From Nocardioides humi (lineage in GTDB: Bacteria > Actinomycetota > Actinomycetes > Propionibacteriales > Nocardioidaceae): DNA of 64,000 bases. Position numbers and translations under genes: made by a program. The stretch is from NCBI RefSeq assembly GCF_006494775.1, contig NZ_CP041146.1, forward strand, positions 1,426,001 through 1,490,000. Reading direction: 5' to 3'. Every line of letters begins with the position of its first letter. Position 1 is the stretch's first letter. Shown piece after piece: positions 39,650 to 47,898 of this stretch. The notes under the pieces were generated by a model. It ran no database searches. It was not told where the DNA came from and saw only the letters and a list, made by a program, of their open reading frames with translations.

Positions 39650-40420
39650 TCAGGAGGCGAAGACCTCGTCGAGGGTCGCGGCGGTCGCCGCCCGCCGGAG
39701 CCAGCGCTCGAGCAGGTCGGTATCGGTCGTCGCCAGCACCTTGTCCCGGACGTCGGCGGGAACCGTGATCTCTCGGGCCGCCAGCACGAGCAGCACGTCC
39801 TGGGACTTGCCCTGGGCGGCGCCCGCGGCGAGCGCGTCCGCCTCCATCTTGCGGAACTTCTCGCTGTACCAGCGCTGCGTCGTCGCGGTCATGAAGTCCT
39901 CCCAACGAGAACGAGCACCCGCCGGGAGCCCGGCGAGCACGATGTCATAGTACGAAATCCGGTCGGTCTCCCCAAGCGAGTCCAGAGCGGCGGCCAGCGC
40001 CGGGAACACGTCGTCGATCTCGGCCTCGGAGCCATGGGCCAGGGCGCCCAGGACGGCCACCGCCGGATGGCGCTCCGCCAGGGGGCGGCGCGGGATGTAG
40101 AGCAGGAGCGCCGCGGAGACCTCGAGCTCCATCTCGACGTGGGCCAGGTAGATCCGCCAGGAACGGAGCTTCCCGGGATCCCACGCGCGCTGCACCTCGA
40201 GGACCACCGCCAGCACCGGCCGGTCCGCCTCGTCGCACAGCACCAGGACCGCATCGGCGTGGTAGGTGCTCGGCACCGTGATCCGCGCCTCGGTCGGATG
40301 GGGCCGCACCGAGGCATGCGCCGGCAGCGGCACGCCCGCGACCTCGGACAGCAGCCACGCCACCACCTCCGGGTCGCGCTGCACCAGGGCGATCGGCGTC
40401 TCGTGCTCCGCGGACGGCAT
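39650..40420 (-). CDS. Conserved hypothetical protein, possible Rpn-like PD-(D/E)XK fold
   Basis: 256 residues from MPSAEHETP; the frame continues to 40462. The N-terminal 160 residues resemble a PD-(D/E)XK nuclease-like core: an Asp in HADAVLVLCDE, then VVLEVQRAWDPGKLRSWRIY (E-x-Q in place of E-x-K) and hydrophobic strands (AALLLYIP). The C-terminal part is helical (RWYSEKFRKMEADALAAG, then DVLLVLAAREITVP), as in Rpn/YhgA-type proteins. Actinobacterial genomes often have many paralogues of such genes. No catalytic activity can be claimed. Confidence 0.6.
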   Translation of the reverse strand: MPSAEHETPIALVQRDPEVVAWLLSEVAGVPLPAHASVRPHPTEARITVPSTYHADAVLVLCDEADRPVLAVVLEVQRAWDPGKLRSWRIYLAHVEMELEVSAALLLYIPRRPLAERHPAVAVLGALAHGSEAEIDDVFPALAAALDSLGETDRISYYDIVLAGLPAGARSRWEDFMTATTQRWYSEKFRKMEADALAAGAAQGKSQDVLLVLAAREITVPADVRDKVLATTDTDLLERWLRRAATAATLDEVFAS

Positions 40421-40516
40421 CCCGCCACCCTGCCGGACCCCGCGATTCCCCGCGGGCGTCATCCACAGGCCCCGGAAGCAAGGCCCGTCAGGTCACGCCG
40501 ACGACGACCGCAGTGC

Positions 40517-41677
40517 TCACCGCCCGACCGCGCCGAACGGCACCGAGGCGCTGACCCGGCGCTCGGGGCCGGCGTGCTTCCACAGGCCGCGCTCGGCGAG
40601 GATCGGCAGCACGCCCTCGCCGAACCAGTAGGCGCCCTCGAGGTGCGGGTAGGCGGAGAGCACGAACTCGTCGAGGCCGAGCGCGGCGTACTCGGCGATC
40701 CGGTCGGCGACCTCCTCGTGGCTGCCGACGAGGGCGGTGCCGGCACCGCCGCGGACCAGGCCGACGCCGGCCCAGACGTTCGGGTAGATCTGCAGGTCGT
40801 CGGTGCTGCCGCTGTGCAGGTCCAGCATCCGCCGCTGTCCCTCGGACTCGCTGCGACGCAGTCCCTCCTGCACCGACCGGATCGCGGCCGGGTCGATGCC
40901 GGCCAGCAGCCGGTCGGCCTCCGCCCACGCCTCCGCGGAGGTGTCGCGGGTGATCACGTGCATCCGGATGCCGAACCGGATCGGCCGGTGGTCCGCGCCG
41001 CGACCGGCCCCGGCCACGAGCGAGCGGATCCACGCGATCTTCTCGGCGACGGCCTGCGGCGGCTCGCCCCAGGTGAGGTAGACGTCGGCGTGGTCGGCGG
41101 CGACCCGGCCGGCGGCCGGCGAGGAGCCGCCGAAGTAGATGTCCGGGACGGGGTCGGGGATCTGGTCGAGCCGCGCCGCCTCGACCGAGAGGTGCTTCCC
41201 GGCGAAGTCGACGGTCTCGCCGGCCCAGAGCCGGCGCACGATCTCGAGGAACTCGCCGCACCGCTCGTACCGCTCCTCCTTGTCGAGGAAGTCGCCGAAC
41301 ATCCGCTGCTCGTGGCTCTCCCCGCCGGTCACGACGTTGAGCAGCAGCCGGCCTCCGGTGAGGTTCTGGAAGGTGCCGGCCATCTGGGCGGCGAGGTACG
41401 GCGCGACGATGCCCGGCCGGAACGCGACCAGGAACTTCAGCCGATCGCTGGTCTGGCTGAGCATCGCGGTGGTCAGCCAGGCGTCCTCGCACCACGCGCC
41501 GGTGGGCGTCAGCGCCGCCTCGAAGCCGTTGTCCTCGGCCGCGCGCGCCACCTGGGTGAGATAGGCGACGTCGGCGGGACGGCCCGCCTGGCCGGGGTTG
41601 ACGCCGTGACCGCCGCCGACGACGTGGCGGCCGTCGCCGCCGTTGGTGGGCAGGAACCAGTGGAACTTGAGGGACAT
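40517..41677 (-). CDS. ssuD: FMNH2-dependent alkanesulfonate monooxygenase SsuD
   Basis: Releases sulfite from alkanesulfonates with reduced flavin and oxygen. 386 residues, bacterial luciferase-like barrel. Strong SsuD signatures: KFHWFLPTNGGDGRHVVGG, CEDAWLTTAMLSQTSDRLKF, LTWGEPPQAVAEKI and IYPNVWAGVGLVRGGAGTAL. The ATG has GAAGGAAG upstream. It is the distal gene of the sulfur cluster, 141 bases after sfnB with a family B repeat between. No SsuE-type flavin reductase is present in the window. Confidence 0.93.
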   Translation of the reverse strand: MSLKFHWFLPTNGGDGRHVVGGGHGVNPGQAGRPADVAYLTQVARAAEDNGFEAALTPTGAWCEDAWLTTAMLSQTSDRLKFLVAFRPGIVAPYLAAQMAGTFQNLTGGRLLLNVVTGGESHEQRMFGDFLDKEERYERCGEFLEIVRRLWAGETVDFAGKHLSVEAARLDQIPDPVPDIYFGGSSPAAGRVAADHADVYLTWGEPPQAVAEKIAWIRSLVAGAGRGADHRPIRFGIRMHVITRDTSAEAWAEADRLLAGIDPAAIRSVQEGLRRSESEGQRRMLDLHSGSTDDLQIYPNVWAGVGLVRGGAGTALVGSHEEVADRIAEYAALGLDEFVLSAYPHLEGAYWFGEGVLPILAERGLWKHAGPERRVSASVPFGAVGR

Positions 41678-41779
41678 GAGGCTTCCTTCATCGAGCGCGG
41701 AGCGGAGGAACTCGGCCGGCAGCGTGGCGCACGGCCGCGAAGCGGCACGGTGCGAAGCCCGCTGGCCGAGCGGAGCGAG

Positions 41780-41818
41780 GTCCGTGCGGCGAGCGGCGTC
41801 TGCGACACGCTCGGCCCA
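41780..41818. repeat. Dispersed repeat family B, copy between sfnB and ssuD
   Basis: Directly abuts the sfnB stop codon. It shares the exact 18-base run CGTCTGCGACACGCTCGG (41797-41814) with the copy after adk. The rest of the 141-base gap (41678-41779) is GC-rich with small hairpins such as GCCGCTTCGCGGC and no coding signal. Confidence 0.7.
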
Positions 41819-43036
41819 TCAGACTTGGCCGTGGTTGGGCGGCGGGGTGCCGTCGATCGCGAAGCGACCGAGGTGGTGCACCTTCCACGCGGCGGGGTCG
41901 TGCAGGGTGTGGGTACGGGCGTTGCGCCAGTGCCGGTCGAGGTCGAGACCGCGCAGCGCGGAGCGGGTGCCGGACACCTCGAACAGCCGGCTGGACGCCT
42001 CCAGCGAGGCGGCGGTCGTCGAGGCCCGGGCGGCGGCGACCGCGAGGCTCGCCTCGGCCGCGGTGGCCGCGGTGAGGTCGGCGCGGGCCCGGTCGACGGC
42101 GCGGCCCGCCTCGGCCAGCAGTGCCTCGGCGGCCCGCACCTGCAGCTCGACCTCGCCGAAGGCCTGCACGACGAGCGGGTCGTCGGCGGCGCCGGAGGTG
42201 TCGTAGAGCGCGAGCGCGTCGGGATAGGGCCGGCTGCTCGTGGACACGAACGCGGCGGCATCCCGCACCGCAGCCCGGGCGATGCCCGCGTCGATCGCGG
42301 CGTGCAGCAGCTGCGCGAAGGCGCCGTACACCTGCGGCCGCTCGAAGGTCAGGTGGTACGGCGTCACCCGGTCCGCCGCGACCCGCACTCCCTCGAGCCG
42401 GACGGTCCCGCTGGCGGTCGTGCGCTGCCCGAGCCCGTCCCAGTCGTCGATCACGGTGAGCCCGGGAGCGTCGCGCTCCACCCAGGCCACGGACAGCGGT
42501 CCGCCCTCGCCGAGGTGCGCCAGCACCGGCACCCAGTGCGCCAGCAGCGCGCCGGTCGCGTAGCCCTTCTCGCCGTCGAGCACCCAGCCGCCGGGAGCGG
42601 CGGGGTCGGGCCGCAGCGTGGTCGCGTGCTCCCGCACGTGCCGGCTCCCGATCTCCGACTGCGCGTTGCCGAACCTCCTGCCGGCGACGACCTCGCCGAG
42701 CAGGAACCGCCTCTGCTCCTCGGTGCCCTGCTCGACCAGCGCGTTGACGTAGACGAAGTGGCTGTGCGGGATCTGCGCGATGCTCGGGTCGCCGGTCGCG
42801 ACCAGCCGCACCACCTCGGTGAGGACGGCGGCGCCGAGCCCCGGCCCGCCGTACTCCTCCGGCACGGTGATCGCCAGCAGCCCGGACGCCGACAACGCGT
42901 CGACCTCGGCGACCGGGAGGATCCGCTCGCGGTCGCGGAGGGCCGACTCCTCGGCGAAGCGGTCCGCCAGCTCGGCGGCCGCCGCGATCGCCGACGCGGC
43001 CGTGTGCACATGGCGGGGCGGTGCGGCGACGGTCAT
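41819..43036 (-). CDS. sfnB: SfnB-family sulfur acquisition oxidoreductase (acyl-CoA-dehydrogenase fold)
   Basis: 405-residue flavin-dependent monooxygenase of the acyl-CoA dehydrogenase superfamily. ADRFAEESALRDRERILPVA, ITVPEEYGGPGLG, DPSIAQIPHSHF and GNAQSEIGSRHVREHATTLR match SfnB-type proteins. The end HWRNARTHTLHDPAAWKVHH is shared with the two DszC-like genes nearby. Likely role is oxidation of an organosulfur compound during sulfate starvation. The start forms TGATG with the sfnG stop. Confidence 0.88.
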   Translation of the reverse strand: MTVAAPPRHVHTAASAIAAAAELADRFAEESALRDRERILPVAEVDALSASGLLAITVPEEYGGPGLGAAVLTEVVRLVATGDPSIAQIPHSHFVYVNALVEQGTEEQRRFLLGEVVAGRRFGNAQSEIGSRHVREHATTLRPDPAAPGGWVLDGEKGYATGALLAHWVPVLAHLGEGGPLSVAWVERDAPGLTVIDDWDGLGQRTTASGTVRLEGVRVAADRVTPYHLTFERPQVYGAFAQLLHAAIDAGIARAAVRDAAAFVSTSSRPYPDALALYDTSGAADDPLVVQAFGEVELQVRAAEALLAEAGRAVDRARADLTAATAAEASLAVAAARASTTAASLEASSRLFEVSGTRSALRGLDLDRHWRNARTHTLHDPAAWKVHHLGRFAIDGTPPPNHGQV

Positions 43037-44153
43037 CAGACCCGCTCCAACTCCGCGGCCTCGAGCTCGCGGACCAGCGGGAGCACCTCGCGGCCGAAGT
43101 ACTCGACGTCCTCGAGGTAGTGCAGGAAGCCGAGCAGGAGCAGGTTCACGCCGCGCTTCTTGTACTCGATCATCCGGGTGGCGATCTGCTCGGGCGTGCC
43201 GATCAGGCCGGTGCGGAAGCCGTCGTTGTACTGCACCAGGTCGGCGAACTCGGAGTCCTGCCACATCCCCTTCTTGTCACCGGTGCTCTGGCCGGCCTGC
43301 TTGACCGCGGCGCCGAAGCCCTCGACCGCCTCGCGGTCGGCCTTGTCCACGATCTCGCGCAGCACGTCGCGCGCCTCCGCCTCGGTGTCGCGGGCGATCA
43401 GGAAGCCGTTGACACCGAAGCGCACCGTCCGGCCGTGCACGGTGGCGACGTCGGTGACGTCGCGGATCTGCTCGGCGATGCCGTCGGGGTGTTGCCGTTG
43501 GCGAAGTACCAGTCGGAGACCCGGCCGGCCATGCCGCGGGCGTCGGTGGAGTTGCCGCCCTGGAAGATCTCCGGGTGCGGCCGGCCCTCGGAGGCGAGCG
43601 GCTTGGGCTTGAGGTCGAAGTCGTGCAGGTTGTAGAAGTCGCCGTTGAACTCAGCGTGCTCCGAGGTCCAGATCTCGCGGACGTAGCGGATGAACTCCTC
43701 GGCGCGGCGGTACCGCTCGCCGTGCTCGAGCCACGGCTCGCCGAGCTTGGTGAACTCGTCCTTGAACCAGCCGCTGACGACGTTGATCGCCGCCCGGCCG
43801 CCAGAGATCTGGTCGGCGGTGGCGACCAGCTTGGCGAGCACGCCCGGCTGCCACAGCCCCGGGTGCACGGCGGCGATCACCTTGAGCCGCTCGGTGGCGA
43901 GCAGCAGCGCGAGGCTGAAGCTGGTCGACTCGTGCTGGTAGGCGGCGCCGTACGACGCGATGTAGCGCACCTGGGAGAGGGCGTACTCGAAGCCGTTGTT
44001 CTCGGCGAGGCGGGCGAGCCGGACGTTGTAGTCGTAGCTCCAGTCGGTGCGCTGCTCGATCTTGCTGACCACCAGGCCCCCGCTGACGTTGGGGACCCAG
44101 TAGGCGAACTTGAGCGGCTGCGCGAAGGCTTCGCGGTCGAGGATCTCGGTCAT
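43036..44153 (-). CDS. sfnG: Dimethylsulfone monooxygenase SfnG, one apparent frameshift
   Basis: FMNH2-dependent enzyme converting dimethylsulfone to methanesulfinate. Corrected length is 372 residues. FAYWVPNVSGGLVVSKIEQR, NVVSGWFKDEFTKLGEPW, RVSDWYFANGNTP and DLVQYNDGFRTGLIGTPEQI are close to known SfnG. The frame breaks in the GGGG run 43486-43489: NGNTPTAS continues properly as NGNTPDGIAEQI only with one base restored. ATG with CACGGAG upstream. The sequence motif at 44171-44192 lies just before it. Confidence 0.92.
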
Positions 44154-44170
44154 GGCTGCACTCCGTGAGA

Positions 44171-44192
44171 TAAGTCAAGTAGTTCGATAGAC
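44171..44192 (-). promoter_or_regulatory. Candidate sulfur-regulon operator before sfnG
   Basis: Minus-strand reading starts GTCTATCGAACTACTTGACT. Over 21 bases it matches 17 positions of the sequence at 46862-46882 beside the LysR gene, including the unbroken TACTTGACTT. It ends 18 bases before the sfnG ATG and contains a TTGACT that could be a -35, although little room then remains for a -10. The reverse orientation contains TAGACA. Confidence 0.5.
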
Positions 44193-44225
44193 ATTAATGG
44201 ACGGAGCGCACGCTGCAAGAGCGAA

Positions 44226-44259
44226 CGGGGTCGCCGGCCCCGTGGAACCGACGACCCCG
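44226..44259 (-). terminator. Hairpin between DszC-like gene and sfnG
   Basis: GGGGTCGCCGG (44227-44237) pairs with CCGACGACCCC (44248-44258) with one mismatch and a 10-base loop. It lies 43 bases after the stop of the DszC-like gene and before the sfnG operator. It may end the first transcript or separate two differently expressed parts. No T-run is present. Confidence 0.45.
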
Positions 44260-44301
44260 CGACAGGCAGGACCTTGCACCGTGCGGCCGCCGATCGGGCG
44301 A

Positions 44302-45537
44302 TCAGCGCTCGGTGCGCCCGATCGCCCAGGCGTACGGCGGCGGCGTCCCGTTGACGAGATGACCGCCGACCACGCGGGCCTTGAGGATCCGCGGGTTGTG
44401 CGACGCCACCGTGCGGGCGTTGCGCCAGTGCCGGTCCAGCCCCTTGGCGAGCGCGGTGCCCGAGGCGCCGAGCGTGTCGAACAGGCTCGTGGTGAGCCCG
44501 AGCACGAGCTCGGTGACGACCACCTGCGCCTGCGAGGACTCGATCTCGGCCGCCTCGTTGGCCGCCGCCACCCGGTCCGGCACCCCCGCCGCGTACGGCG
44601 CCAGGTCGGCCACCCGCTGGACGGCGTCCGCCACCCGCAGGGTCGCCGCCTCGGCGGCGTACACCGCGGCCGAGGCCTCCCCGATCCGCGCCAGCACCTG
44701 CGGGTCGTCCCGCACCCGGGCGGCGTTGGCGTGGGAGTAGTTGCGGTCGCGCTGCTGCACGTGGCCGACGAAGTCGTCGAGCGCGGCGCGGCCGATCCCG
44801 GCCAGCACGGCGAGCAGGTTCAGCTGGTAGAGCGCGGTCTGGTAGGGGAACCGCTCGCCGAACGGCAGCACGTTCTCGGCCGGCACCGGCGCGGCGTCGA
44901 AGGTCGTCGTACCGCTGCCGGAGCCGCGCTGCCCGAAGCCGTCCCAGTCGTCGGTCACGGTGACCTCCGGGTCGCGGGTGTCGACCAGCGCGATCGCGAA
45001 CTGCGGCTCGGCGCCAGGGCCGTCGATGCGGGCGTAGACGTCGGCCCACTCGGCGTAGATCGTGCCCGTGGCGTAGAACTTGCTGCCGCTCAGCAGGTAG
45101 CTGCCGTCCTGCTGCCCGGTCAGCATCGTGCGCTGGGTGTCGATCGTGGTCGGCCCCACCTCCGACCACGCGTTCCCGGCGATCTCGCCCGCGGCGAACC
45201 GGTCGAACCACACCCGCTGGTCCCGGCCCTGCGCGTGCTGCCAGAGCCGGTCCTCGACCAGCGCGGCGTGCCCGCGCAGGGCCTGCGGCAGATTGCTGTC
45301 TGCGGCCGCGAGGTCGATCCAGAGCTGCGTGAGCCCGGGTATCGAGACCTCGCGGCCGCCGTACTGGGTCGGGACGCGCAGCGCCCCGAAGCCGGCCTCC
45401 TTGAGCCGGCGCACCTCCTGGTCGGGCAGGACGTCGTCGAGCTCGCGCTGCAGCGCGCCGGCGCCGATCTCGGCGAGGAGCGGTCCATACGCCGCCCGGA
45501 GCTCCTCGAGCAGGGGGCGGGTGTCGGTGATGCTCAT
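44302..45537 (-). CDS. DszC-like flavin-dependent monooxygenase (acyl-CoA dehydrogenase superfamily)
   Basis: 411 residues. N-terminal helical domain (RRLKEAGFGALRVPTQYGGR), central beta domain (GNAWSEVGPTTIDTQRTML, GSKFYATGTIYAEWADVYAR, DDWDGFGQRGSGSGTTTF) and C-terminal helices ending GLDRHWRNARTVASHNPRIL. These are features of the DszC/SfnB group that oxidises sulfur compounds with reduced flavin. The substrate cannot be read from sequence. GGAGGCGGGG lies directly before the ATG, ten bases after the preceding gene. Confidence 0.85.
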   Translation of the reverse strand: MSITDTRPLLEELRAAYGPLLAEIGAGALQRELDDVLPDQEVRRLKEAGFGALRVPTQYGGREVSIPGLTQLWIDLAAADSNLPQALRGHAALVEDRLWQHAQGRDQRVWFDRFAAGEIAGNAWSEVGPTTIDTQRTMLTGQQDGSYLLSGSKFYATGTIYAEWADVYARIDGPGAEPQFAIALVDTRDPEVTVTDDWDGFGQRGSGSGTTTFDAAPVPAENVLPFGERFPYQTALYQLNLLAVLAGIGRAALDDFVGHVQQRDRNYSHANAARVRDDPQVLARIGEASAAVYAAEAATLRVADAVQRVADLAPYAAGVPDRVAAANEAAEIESSQAQVVVTELVLGLTTSLFDTLGASGTALAKGLDRHWRNARTVASHNPRILKARVVGGHLVNGTPPPYAWAIGRTER

Positions 45538-45547
45538 CCCCGCCTCC

Positions 45548-46806
45548 TCACGTGTACCAGCTCGGCTCGGGCAGCTCGCCGAGCAGCGCGTGGCGACCGA
45601 CCTCCGCGCGCTTGTGCGCGACCGGGTCGTGGAGGCTGTGCGTGCGGATGTTGCGCCAGAAGATGTCGAGCCCGACCGAGCTGGCGGTCGCGCGAGCGCC
45701 CGTCACGTCGTACACGCGGGTGCCGACCTCGAGCCCGACGTCGATGGCGACCTGCTTGGCGGCGGCGATGACGACCTCCGCCTCGCCGCGCTCCTCCGGC
45801 GTGACCGTGTCGGCGTGGGCGTTGATGGCCTCGATCAGCGTGACGGCCCGCTCGGTCAGCGCCTCGGCGGCCCACAGCTTGGCGCGGAGGTCGCCATAGG
45901 TCTCGAGGACGTGGAACTCCTGGGTCGCGGACTCCTTGAGGTCCGGCGTGTAGGGCCAGGGCCGCGTCCTCTCCCGCGTGTACGTCGCCGCGGTGGCGAG
46001 CGCACCCTCGGCGATGCCGAGGTAGAGGTTGGCGAAGATGATCTGGATCAGCGGCACGTTGAGCGTGTTGTAGACCCGCGGCCGGAACTCCCAGCCGGCG
46101 TCGGTCCGCACGTAGCCCGCCGCGGCCGCCCACGGCACCCGCACGCCGTCGATCACCACGCCGCCACTCTCGGTCAGCCGCTGGCCGAGGGCGTCCCAGT
46201 CCCCTTGAACCGGATCGCCGGCTGGTCGGTCGGGACGATCGCGAAGACGTGCTTGTCGGTCCCCTCGATGACGCCCTCGAGCACGGTGACGTCGGAGATC
46301 CGGCCGCCGGTGGAGAACGACTTCTCGCCCCGGAACACCAGCTCGTCGCCCTCGTCGACGATGACCAGGTCGGCGTCACGGGGGTTGACGGCGCCGCCGA
46401 AGAACCACTGCTCCCTGGTGGCCTGCTCCTCGACCGCCGCGATCTGCTCGGGCGTGCCGACCAGGCGCACCGCCCAGAACCAGAGGTAGTGGTAGCCGAG
46501 CAGCTGGCCGATCGAGCCGTCGCCGGCGCTCACCGCGCGGACCACCCGCAGCGCGGTGGTCCAGTCCTGGCCGGCGCCGCCGTGCTCGCCCGGGCCGAGC
46601 AGGGTGACCAGGCCGGAGTCCTTGAGCAGCCGGATCTCGGCAGCGGGTACGGCGAGCGCCCGGTCGCGCTCGACGGCGTCGGCCGCGAGCGTGGTGGCCA
46701 CCTGACGGGCGCGCTCGAGCCAGCCCTCGGGAGTGGTCGGGTGCTCGGTCCAGCCGCCGGGCGCGCCGGATGCCGTTGCGGCCGGGGTCGTGAGATCTGC
46801 GGTCAT
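45548..46806 (-). CDS. DszC-type sulfur monooxygenase, one apparent frameshift
   Basis: Corrected length is 419 residues, near DszC of desulfurising rhodococci. AVERDRALAVPAAEIRLLKD, SAGDGSIGQLLGYHYLW, IIFANLYLGIAEGALATAAT, RPWPYTPDLKESATQEFHVL and FWRNIRTHSLHDPVAHKRAE follow DszC block by block. The frame breaks at the CCCC run 46201-46204: FKGTGTP should read FKGDWDALGQRL. No DszA or DszB gene accompanies it, so dibenzothiophene desulfurisation cannot be claimed. First gene of the minus-strand cluster, with GAGGAGAGGAA upstream, divergent from the LysR gene. Confidence 0.88.
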
Positions 46807-46861
46807 CGGAAATGGATTCCTCTCCTCGGTCGATCTGTGCGCACCCCGCGTGTTATTGTTT

Positions 46862-46885
46862 GTCTACAGACTTACTTGACTTTAA
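46862..46885 (+). promoter_or_regulatory. Candidate LysR operator in the divergent sulfur promoter region
   Basis: AT-rich patch in a 136-base GC-rich gap between the DszC-type gene and the LysR gene. It starts GTCTACAGACTTACTTGACT, contains the palindrome-like GTCT-AC-AGAC, and matches the sfnG upstream sequence at 17 of 21 positions. Its central place between divergent genes is where LysR regulators usually bind. Confidence 0.55.
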
Positions 46886-46942
46886 TTCGCGGACAAGGAC
46901 TCCGACCCACGGCGTCACCGATGGATGTGAAAGGCAGCACCC

Positions 46943-47866
46943 ATGCGCATCGAACAGCTGGAGTACCTCACCGCCGTCACCCAGCACGGGTCGCTGCGCC
47001 GCGCCAGCGAGAAGCTCCACCTCTCCCAGCCGGCCCTCAGCGAGGCGCTGACCAAGCTCGAGCGCGAGCTCCGGGTGACCCTCCTCGACCGCCGTCGCTC
47101 CGGCGCCCGGATCAGCCGGGAGGGCCGCGAGCTGCTCCCCTACATGTCCGAGGTGCTCGCCGCCGTCGACCGGCTCCGCACCGCCGCCGGCGACCAGCGC
47201 ACCGACACCCGGGTGATCCGGCTCGGCACCGTGCACGCCGCCACCTCGACCCTCCTCGTCCCCGCGGTCCGGTCGTTCCAGGAGCGCCACCCCGGGACCA
47301 CGGTCGAGGTGCTCACCATGCAGCAGGCCCAGATCGACGAGGCGCTCGCGGAAGGGACCCTCGACCTGGGCCTGGTCAACGTCCTGGACGGCGACGACCC
47401 GCCGATCGGCCTCGACGGGATCGACCTGCTGCACGGCCGACCGGTCGCCGTACTCCCTGCGGGGCATGCGCTCACCGAGCGCCCCCAGGTGACCATCGAG
47501 GAGCTGCGCCAGGAGCGGTTCGTGATGATGCGGGCCGGCTACGTCATGCACCGCTACGTCCACCGGGCCTTCGGCCCCGACGTCCCGCCCGCCGCGCACA
47601 GCACCGACGGCGCCGAGATGGGCAAGGCGCTGGTCGCCGAGGGCGTGGGCGTCACCGTGCTGCCCGACTACTCCGTGCTCGGCGACCCGCTGCACCGCGT
47701 CGGCATGATCGAGTCCCGCCCCATCGCCGGCGACCAGACCTTCCTCACCCTCCAGCTGCGCCAGCGCAAGGCGCTCCAGCAGCCGCTGCCCGTGCGGGAG
47801 CTGCAGGCCGCGCTCACGACGCGGGCCAGCGAGTACCGGGCGTCCACCGCCAGCGCCGCCTCCTGA
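46943..47866 (+). CDS. LysR-family transcriptional regulator of the sulfur cluster
   Basis: 307 residues. The N-terminal winged helix-turn-helix is typical (MRIEQLEYLTAVTQHGSLRR, SEKLHLSQPALSEALTKLER, LLDRRRSGARISREGREL). The C-terminal effector domain shows LGTVHAATSTLLVPAVRSF and DLGLVNVLDGDDPP. AAAGG lies 8 bases before the ATG. Divergent placement from the monooxygenase genes suggests it controls them, possibly in response to sulfate or a pathway intermediate as CysB/Cbl do. That is inference from position. Confidence 0.92.
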   Translation: MRIEQLEYLTAVTQHGSLRRASEKLHLSQPALSEALTKLERELRVTLLDRRRSGARISREGRELLPYMSEVLAAVDRLRTAAGDQRTDTRVIRLGTVHAATSTLLVPAVRSFQERHPGTTVEVLTMQQAQIDEALAEGTLDLGLVNVLDGDDPPIGLDGIDLLHGRPVAVLPAGHALTERPQVTIEELRQERFVMMRAGYVMHRYVHRAFGPDVPPAAHSTDGAEMGKALVAEGVGVTVLPDYSVLGDPLHRVGMIESRPIAGDQTFLTLQLRQRKALQQPLPVRELQAALTTRASEYRASTASAAS

Positions 47867-47898
47867 GCGGGCGGGGATCGGTCGGCCATGATGAGGGC

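Noticed and set aside
40034..43120. Long plus-strand open frame (over 1,000 codons) opposite the sulfur genes; similar ones at 4725-7631, 12489-16514 and 54708-57374
   Set aside because: These are antisense shadows of very GC-rich genes. Their translations are low-complexity Arg/Gly/Ala/Pro text without family motifs, while the minus-strand genes have intact domains.
45548..46806. Complete 4S dibenzothiophene desulfurisation pathway
   Set aside because: Only DszC-type proteins are present. No DszA monooxygenase or DszB desulfinase occurs in the window, so the symbol dszC was not used.
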